Shown: positions 56,062-64,000 of the stretch, piece after piece
How the letters are laid out: the number at the start of each line of letters is the position of its first letter
How positions within the stretch are numbered: the first letter of the stretch is position 1
Assembly (NCBI RefSeq): GCF_009905375.1
Contig: NC_133647.1
Span: 175,087,939 to 175,151,938, forward strand
Direction: 5' to 3'
DNA length: 64,000 bases
Origin: Apium graveolens
Lineage: Eukaryota > Streptophyta > Magnoliopsida > Apiales > Apiaceae
The notes under the pieces: model-generated
Databases searched by the model: none
What the model saw: only the letters and a program-made list of their open reading frames with translations
Told to the model about the DNA's origin: nothing
Made by a program: the position numbers and the translations under genes

Positions 56062-58445
56062 ATCTCCCCCAATTTATGCCTACTAGAATTGTAGTCATAA
56101 ATTAAGAGAAACTTGATGATAACAAAACACCCTAAAAATACAAATTTAAAAGGTAGTAGATAAAACTAAAAAGTGCTGCCAAATTCACTGAAGAAATTAC
56201 AAGACAAAGTGTACAAATATTTGCTCACAGTCATTTTCAAGGTGCTCCTCTAGTCTGAGCTGATTAATCTATTTCCTTGATGGTCTGGATTTCTTTCCAA
56301 GCTTCCTGTTGTTCCCTTCTATCTGATTTTGGAGCTGTCTGTGGAATTCAAGTTCATCGGCTTTGACAGATCTAGCATTTCTTGCATTTCCAGTAGAGTC
56401 TCATTGCTAGAGATGCTCAGTTGGTCCTCTAGTCTAAAGAATCTTCTAAATCCCTTATTGTCCATGAATTCCATCAGCTAGTAGGGCCTTAGATGTACTC
56501 TACTTCCTGTGTAAGGAATAGTTAAAGTCTTTGGGAGTGCATATTTGGCTCTAATACTCCTCAGTTCTTCAATCTTCTTTAGAACCAGTCTTCTAGCCGT
56601 CACATTGAATCCAAAGTTTTTCTTGAAGGATGAATAAACTTTTATCAGTATATATTGGCTCTCTTGTAGAATCCTGTGAAGTGGCCATGTTATCTCTTTT
56701 CCTTCCTGTACTTGAATACCAGCCTTTCAGGTAGATTCCTGTAAGCATCAATTCCTCTAACTTCTTCCAGTTCATCTGGATAGAGGTTTATATCATAGAA
56801 TTCCTTGATGTCACAGATGTATATGATATCTCCCTTGTTGACTTTGGTTTGAGCTTTGGTTAAGGACTTGGATCTGAGAGTTGAGGGCTTCACTTTCTTG
56901 ACTGATCTTGTCTTTGTTTTCTTTGGCTTCATGAAATGAGGCAGGAATCGATAGACTATCCCAGTCTATTGGCTCATCCTTTGGAATGATAGGTTCACCA
57001 TGGAAATTCTTGGATGGATCTATCTTGAATTCTTCATGTGCCATAGAGGGCATGGATGTTTGAGTTGTTGTAGAAGTAGTCTCTTTGGGAAAGTATTATT
57101 CCATCTCCTCATCACTGAAATCCAATTTTCTCTTGATTCTTTGCTTGTACCTTGGTTTCTTTGTCTGTGGAGGTTCATCTTGCACTACTTGATCTTGAGA
57201 TTTAGCAACTACAGATGGTTGTGCAGAAATTTGTTGTGTGGGTTTCACAGCTTGCAACTTAACCAAGATAGCAGCTTACTCCTTCTTTTGTTTGAGCTTT
57301 TTAGCATCTAGAGCAGCTTGCTTCTTTTCTTGCTTCAATCTTGCCTTTTCTTCCCTTTTAGCTTCAGCAAACCTCTAAGGCTCAACCACTAGTTTCTGAA
57401 GTAAGTCTGTTTGTTGAGCTTGGTGTAGATGGATTGCTGTAAGAGAAGCTTCCATAGCAACCATTCTTTTGTCCAAAGAATCCACCTTGCTTGCAAGATC
57501 AGAGTTTTTTCTGAGTTATCTTTTGATGTCAAGCATTGTGGCTTCTGAAAGTTTAGCTTCCAACTTGTCAGAGATGTCTTTCTTAAGTTGATCAACTTCA
57601 TTTTTGATGAGGGAGGCATTTTGACTTTGTTGGTAGCCAGAGTTTGCTGTAGTTGGAGAGAAGCAAGATGTGCTTGTAAAAGCTTCTTGGTGCTTGCATT
57701 TATGGTTGATTGAAGTGCAGACTATGTTTGGCTGATAAGTTGGATGAGTGTGGTCTTGAAATGGTGATCATCACAGTTCTTGGAGAAGGCCCATGATGGC
57801 ATGCTTGATCTGGAACTAGGGCCTACTTCTCCCCTATGTCCAATGGCTCTTCTTCACTATCTTCACCCTCACCTCCAAAGAATTCTTCTGAGCCACCAGT
57901 CTCATAATTAACATCACCAGCTGTTGAGGGCAAAGCTGTGATGGCATCCTCAGCTCTTTGCATGGACTGTGTTGTGTGCACCAAATTGAGCATTCTTTCT
58001 GCATTGTCGTTGCCCTGTCCAGCTAGAAGTTGATATGCTGGAACAGGGTGAGTAAATGTCTCAGCATCTAAGGAGGTGGAATCTATAACAGCTTGATTTT
58101 GCTGAGATAGTCCCTCCCTGTCTGCATCCTGGACATTCATTAACTCACTTATAATGACATCCACCCTTATATCTCCCATACCTGCATTTCTCTCATTATC
58201 TCTCTTTTCTTGCATCAAGGTCTCACATTGGCTTCCCACCCTCACACCCTCACCTTCACCATCTAAGGTGGGACTCCTCGCACTCACTTTTTCCAGTCCT
58301 GAAGAAATGGACTGCATTGGATCACTCTTTTTCTCTCCTTTTTCCTGGGAGCAACCCAGACTCTCACTCAAGTCACTACCTTCCCTCAATCCCAATAGTG
58401 ATTGCACAATTACTAAGTCATCTGCACTTGTAACTATACTTGAAC
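56062..58445 (-). pseudogene. Third ORF of element J, C-terminal half
   Basis: A decayed reading frame, broken by several stops and shifts. From the C-terminus outward: KGDIIYICDIKEFYDINLYP and NLPERLVFKYRKEKR (56690-56932), a Lys/Arg-rich block (KPKKTKTRSVKKVK; another near 57120-57150 reads PRYKQRIKRKLDFSDEE and resembles a nuclear localisation signal), a Lys/Gln coiled coil (57250-57640), and an acidic Ser-rich linker (57823-58407, SEEFFGGEGEDSEEEPLDIG). Architecture matches D and G. Continues at 62510 after solo LTR K. Confidence 0.65.
58441..58445. repeat. Left target duplication of solo LTR K (TGAAC)
   Basis: TGAAC here and at 62505-62509. Confidence 0.9.
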
Positions 58446-60575
58446 TGTAATAACCCCAATTTTTGGAAATTTTTGAAACCCTTATGAATAGTGATTCTGC
58501 AGATTATGCTGAATAAGAAAACTTTTCATGCCACACTATGTAGGGGTTCTTTTATGGATATTCTGAGATTTTATTGGTACTCTATGTGATATATAAGTGT
58601 ATGTAAAGTTCGTCAGAATCCAAATCTGAACACTTTGATTTTTCCCGGAAATCCACTAGATACGGAAAGAATTGAGTATAAGGTAACAGGATAAAAAGGA
58701 TTTAAATTAAAGGATTATAAGAGAGGATCATAAAAGGATTATAATGTATTGAGAAAGGTTAAGGAAACCCAAGTAATAAGATCCCGGGTATGATCCCTCA
58801 AACGAGAAACGAGAACGAAAGTTAAGCGAACCGTATAACAGATCAGCGGTCATTAGGCAAACAATTAGGAAGTTAATCAAGGAGGTTAGGGATGATGAGG
58901 TCATCCAACCAATAAGAAGAGGGCAAGTGAGGGAGGATGACATCACAAGGTGACATAAGCATCACATAAGGGGAAGGAGGTGTGGTTGATTTAAAACCAT
59001 ACAAAGTTCAAGGTTAAAAAGGTAATTAACCAAAAACAAATCAAAAGCAACCAAGCTAGGCAAAACAACACACAAACATAAAAATCATTTCACTTCTTCA
59101 ACATTTGCTCTCGGCTTTTTTTCATTTCAAGAAGAAGAAATTTCAAAGTTCAAGTTCCAAGCTTCCTTAATTAGTAAGGTAATTATCTAGTACTCCTTAT
59201 GCATAGATATGGCTATCCTATAAGTTTAAGCCTCCAATTCATTCTCAATCTCTTCCGAGAAATCAATGAAGAAGATAATGAATAGTGATTTCAAGATTTT
59301 TAACTTGATTTTTCTTGTTTTTCCTTTAAGATCCAAGCATCCCTAAGACATCTCAAGGCTCCTTAAGGCTTCCTAGCTACTCCAATCACTTCAAGGAAGG
59401 TATAACATCTCCAAACCCTAGCTTTACTTTGTATATTAGGATGATTTTGATTGTTATGGTAAAAGAGTAGCTTGATGCTTATAGGTTTAGAGTTTGGGTT
59501 GGAGTTGTAGTGAATTGAATGTTGAATCTTGTTGATTAGTAAATGACTTAAGTATAGTTTTAAATTCATGTTGAGAATAACATAAATTGGAGAACTTGAA
59601 TTGTTGGGGCTGTTGTAGTGTGATATGGATGGATTTTGGTTGTATGAATGAATTGGGATTGATTGGTGGTTGATTTGGAATGGTATAAATTTGGGAAATC
59701 GCGTAAACATAGCCGTCGTAATGTCCGATTTACTTTAGACTGCTTTTGTTCATAACATTAGGACCCGAGAACTCCCTGCTAGGTTTTGACCATTGCCATG
59801 ATTAGATAGTTCATGTTACGAGCTTCGTTTTGATATGTGGTTCGTTTGATTCCGATGTACGGTTTAGGAGAAACGGCCGTTTTAAGTAACGACGTTTCGC
59901 GAACGAACCATTACCCCTCGCCTTACTTTGAAACATAGGTTAAAGACCTTAAAGGACTAAATGGGAGTATGAAGCAATTATGCAAAGTGTAATAGGCAGT
60001 TGGTAAGACATCGCGAAAGAATCGCCTTAAAAATCGTAATGGTTAATTTATTAAAAATGGTGGAGCCGAGGGTACTCGAGCGACTTAAGAGAATCAGTAA
60101 GCGCGAAGCGAGCGTTAGAGTCTAATTTGGTTAAAGTATAGATTTACAAGTGACTTTGGTTTAATTCCAACTTATATGTTGTTTATAGGTTACCAGACTC
60201 GTCCCGAGCCATTTGTAACCCCCAGTCGCTCAGGCAAGTTTTCTACCCGTTATACTGTTGTTGTGATGTATATGTGTATATGCATGATTGTTATTAGCAA
60301 ATTCTTGCGATATATTGGAGCATGTGATATGGTATATATGCATGTCTGCTTCGTAATCTTGATATATATCTGTTGGTTCAAATGCTTATTAGTTGCATAA
60401 TACCTATGCTAGAGATAAGCGGTAATTTGCATATACCCTTAGAAAAGAGGACCCCAAGGTGAACATATTTCTAAACCGGGAGTCGATGTTCCCGAGTATA
60501 TTATATATATATATATTTATATATATATGGATATAGTTTTCAAAACTATTGATCGAATAAGGTTTATTCGATAAA

Positions 60576-60760
60576 TTTATTTTATTTAATGAATATTATT
60601 TGAATATTCATTCGAGGACTTATGACTCTGTTTATTCTATTTAATGATTATTATTTGAATATTCATTTGAGGATGTATGACTCCGTTTATTTTATTTAAT
60701 GAATATTATTTATAATATTCATTTGAGGTATTATGGCTCCGCTTATTATTTAATAATATT
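60576..60760. repeat. 55-bp tandem repeat in solo LTR K
   Basis: Three full units and a partial start at 60576, 60631, 60686 and about 60741, on TTTATTTTATTTAATGAATA and CATTTGAGGA.-TATGACTC. Confidence 0.85.
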
Positions 60761-61251
60761 CTTTATTTTATTAAAGAATAATGTTTCGATAATCAAACTT
60801 ATTTTCGATTATTCAAATAAAGATTATACTTTCGTATAAGTATATCTTTGGTTATTTAATATCCATTTCAAGTATGAGTTTTAAAACTTCTACTTCGATT
60901 ATTTTTATAAGGATTATCTTTATGAGAATATTATTTAAATAATAATATTCAGATATTTCTAATATATCGGGACTGGTTTATTTTAATAAATCAGCAGTAC
61001 TCCAAACATTCTTAAAAATGTTTTCGAGTCTTCAAAATGATTTCTAAAAGTTAGGGCGGATCCCAAAACTCATTCTTTTATATTTAAGATCCTCCTTTCG
61101 AAGGGGATTTAAATACTCGCTCAAAACCTGGGGGATCCGGCTCTGTGGTGTATTTTACATTCGCAACGTGGTTGCTGTTTTGAGAAAACAATTTGATTAC
61201 TTCCCAACGTTCGGGAAGTAAGTCCATCTAATTGAGTCGGCATAAGCGACA

Positions 61252-61361
61252 GGCCGGGGTACGGTCTATCAAAGTGTAAGTGGCTGGGTGGCAGTCCATC
61301 AACGCGTAAAAGGCCGGGTGGCGTCCAACACAAGGTCCTAATGAGGCCAGGGTGATGACCG
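61252..61361. repeat. About 30-bp GC-rich tandem repeat in solo LTR K
   Basis: Four diverged units starting GGCCGGG or GGCTGGG, each with a GTCCATCAA-like centre. Confidence 0.7.
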
Positions 61362-62096
61362 GTGGGGAATTCATCCATCTACTAGTAGAAAAGGTTACTT
61401 ATTGGTATCTTTGCCTGATCAGCAAGATATCAGGTTTATGCCAAAATTCTTTTCTTTCCAAAATTCATTGGATATTGCAACTCTGTTTATAATTTTCATA
61501 ACAGAGGTTTTCAAGGAGTGTATGAAATGTATATATATATAGGTGTATATATATATCGGGACTTAATGAAGTATCTCGTAACTTCATTATTTATAATGAT
61601 ATTTCAAGGATTGAATCTATTCAAGTCTTATCTTGTAGTCTCATCTGGGTAATGAACTTTTGAAACTGATTATAACTTGAACAGTGGTAGTTCAAGTAGT
61701 ATTCGGATATAAGTATATTGGAGTATCTTGTAACTTCATCTTTTAAACTTATATCTAGTAAATAATTATCTTGTGCATGTCAAAGATTTTCGGAAAAACG
61801 TTGAGACAAGGTTAGATATATGAGATCACCTTGCAATGATATTTTATACAGTTATAAAAGGGAACTCTGTGTATATTATACATGTCAGAGGATTTCAAAG
61901 ATTGTGAAAAGTATATATGTACATATATACTGAATATTTTGCGACTTGGTCGCAGTAAGATATCAAACTTGGTTCATTTCTTCTTGACCAAGACTTTCAT
62001 GAGTACTATGAGAATGCTCATATATTGTAAATCATTATACATATCATTTTGGTGGGCTTGTTGCTCACCCTTGCTTTCTTCTTTCATCACACAACA

Positions 62097-62256
62097 TCAG
62101 ATAGACAAGATGAACAGGACCAAGCTTCCAATTCGCAAGCGGTTAGAAAATGTTTCACAGTTTTCTGGAAGCGTTGATGTCGCCGTAGCTGAGGTAGGAG
62201 CTACCAATAGGCTAGGTTTTCAACTATTGATGAACCAGATTTATGTATATTTATGA
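62097..62256 (+). CDS. Short basic frame in solo LTR K
   Basis: An ATG at 62110 opens MNRTKLPIRKRLENVSQF shortly after a splice-acceptor-like CATCAG. It resembles, in place and in its basic start, the 39-aa frame in the LTRs of E. Translation is unproven. Confidence 0.25.
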
Positions 62257-62504
62257 ATTGTAATAATGGCAAAGAAATGTAAATTTATTCAGAAACCCTT
62301 TTAAGGTGTATTGGCATATAATTGTGGAATAAAACGACTTGTGATTATTTTTGGATATTCAACTCTGAGACTATAACTTGTGGTGTGTGTTTATGGTAGG
62401 GTCACAGTACATAATAGTTGATTATTTATTAAGATTGGGTGTTATTAAGGGAAATGGAACTCGTGACAACCCGGATCCCCGACCCCGGATTTGGGGGTGT
62501 TACA

Positions 62505-62509
62505 TGAAC
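62505..62509. repeat. Right target duplication of solo LTR K (TGAAC)
   Basis: Matches 58441-58445. Confidence 0.9.
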
Positions 62510-64000
62510 TTTGGAGTTGTGCAGAGACACCCAACGGATGAGAAATATCCATCGGGTTAGTAATTTGACTATCCGACGGATGACTACCGTTAGGCACATC
62601 CGTCAGGATACAATCACTACTCGACGGATGAACAATATCCATCGAGTGAATAGAAATGAATGAGTCTGGAGTGGAGACTATTGTGGACTCTGTGCAGATT
62701 GATGAAAATTTTGGCACAGATGTCTCAACAGTCTCAGAAAGAAATGGCAAGTGATCCAACAAATCATCTAGAAGATGATGCTCACTTGCATGGATTTTTG
62801 GCTTCTCCAACAGAGTTAAAGATGGAGAATATGGTTGTTATGTTTGAATCATGTCAACATTGAAAGAGTGTGTGGGAGAATTTGGTGTTTGAGGTGTTTC
62901 AATTTGTACAGATTTTGGCTGTGACTCCACATTTGTTGGAGCCACATCAATTTGACTTTGAGATGGTGCAGTGACTGGGTCTTTAGCTCCAGTTTGCACT
63001 GTGTGTGTACCTTGTGCATCCCCAAGGGTTTTAGTTTTCTTCTTTCTTGTGTAGGTTTGTGGTGAACTTGTGTCCCTACCCCTTTTGTTCTGTGCTCCTG
63101 GTTTAGAGCTTGTTTCAATAGTCACATCCTTTTGGGAGGATGGAACTAGAATTGAGCTTTTATCCTTATTAACAACCACAGTTTGTTGGGAAACTATGGT
63201 GTGGCTTGGTTTGGGTACAATATGCTCACCATCCTTATCCTTAGGGCTTCTTTGATTTTCACCCCGTCCCTCACCTGTCTTTCCCACCTTCACACTCCCC
63301 TCTTTGTGTTTAATGGATTTTACAACTGACATCTTTTGAGAGACACCAGAGGGGGCTTTCTTTGTCTTTGGTTTTGAAACTTTGGTTTTGGTAGCTTGGG
63401 TAGGCATCTATGTGGTCATTGACACATATGACACTGCTACACTAGAAGGCAAAGAAGTGTTTGAGGTTGGAAGGGTAGGGACAGTTGAAATTACCTCACT
63501 TACCTGAGGTGCCTCCATTACTGGAAAGTAGAAGAGTGGCACCTCTTTGTGGTGATCTGCTCAATTGAGATCTGCAATAACTCTTCTCTCTTTAACCTAA
63601 CAGTTTAACTTGTTGGTTGAGTTCTCAGGCACAATGTTCTCAGAGAGGTGGTTAGCAAGCATCATGAAAAATCTAGCATAATACACACTCTTACCCCTCT
63701 TATTAAGCTCCACTAACTTAAACCCCAACTGAAACAAGACTAGATTACTAAAATTAAAGTATTTATCAGTTACTAGCATGTAAAACATGTTCATCATGGA
63801 GATATTATAGAATCAAAATTGCTAATTTTTCCAGAAAATACTTTAGTAACTACATACAGGAAACTCCATTCTTTCCTAAGACCCAATCTCCTAATTTCAC
63901 TTAATTTAGAGATGGTGAGTGCATAACCCATGGAGTTTAACATATTAACAATATCAGTGTTTGTGTGTGGAGTAGAGACAGTATTAAAAGGAATCCTAAA
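62510..64000 (-). pseudogene. Third ORF of element J, N-terminal half, running off the window
   Basis: Frames on the minus strand: 62510-62810 (with the HPSS and SHPSDSQ repeats coded by the CATCCGTCGG words), 62838-63407 (Lys/Ser/Pro-rich linker, KTKVSKPKTKKAPSG, YTRKKKTKTLG) and 63597-64000, where VYYARFFMMLANHLSENIV matches VVYFARFCQLIYTF of element A. The upstream part of J (gag-pol, 5' LTR) lies beyond the window. Confidence 0.7.

Larger units (their letters stand above)
58446..62504 (+). mobile_element. Element K: solo gypsy LTR, 4059 bp
   Basis: TGTAATAACCCC to GGGGTGTTACA, with matching TGAAC duplications on both sides and no internal region. This is the product of recombination between the LTRs of a full element. 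It is unusually long. The strand is inferred from the shared CTTG-TGCTCACC ... CATCAG module near 62055-62115, which is in plus orientation, and from the GGTGTTACA end. It contains the tandem arrays at 60576 and 61252. Confidence 0.9.

Overview
This window is repeat-rich plant nuclear DNA, probably from a large-genome eudicot. An asterid such as Apiaceae is my tentative guess, from the look of the copia LTRs; no marker gene confirms it. I found no host protein-coding gene, rRNA, tRNA or CRISPR array. Almost everything is LTR retrotransposon sequence, stacked in nests, with a few small non-coding elements.

Layout, with letters used throughout. A: a Ty1/copia element on the minus strand (1-9840, resuming 17390-17931) of a Sirevirus-like type, with a large Gag, a pol, and extra ORFs between pol and the 3' LTR. 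Its 5' LTR is split by B (9841-17389), a young nested copia with near-identical 1373-bp LTRs, a 5-bp target duplication and an intact gag but almost no pol. 17932-22126 is non-coding, with an old 1.05-kb direct duplication and two small TRIM elements. C (22127 to about 26165) is a copia 3' fragment on the minus strand. D (about 26290-28520, LTR 28521-29181 plus 41712-42362) is a copia 3' fragment on the plus strand whose LTR is split by E, a complete but decayed 12.5-kb Ty3/gypsy chromovirus (29182-41711). F (about 42730-43700) is a probable hAT-type non-autonomous element. G (44217-51418) is a second minus-strand copia of A's family, cut at its 5' side by H, a gypsy LTR fragment (51421-53443). 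I (54478-54988) is a fold-back element. J (54989-64000) is a third Sirevirus-like copia, interrupted by K (58446-62504), a 4.06-kb solo gypsy LTR with a 5-bp target duplication.

The copia elements share one plan: LTR, iMet-tRNA primer site (visible in A and B), Gag with zinc knuckles, protease-integrase-RT-RNase H, a 1.5-kb gap, an 89-aa ORF, a long 'third ORF' in the envelope position, a polypurine tract with core GGGGGAGAT, then the LTR. In A each extra ORF has its own TATA-like box and pyrimidine-rich leader, and the two leaders share a 16-bp word, which suggests internal promoters.

The most unusual signal is in E. The place where a tRNA primer site should lie, 8 nt from the 5' LTR, instead carries 28 nt perfectly complementary to a segment inside that LTR. 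This geometry would allow Tf1-like self-priming. E also has an extra proline-rich ORF upstream of gag. All the gypsy LTRs share a module ending in a splice-acceptor-like site before a short basic reading frame.
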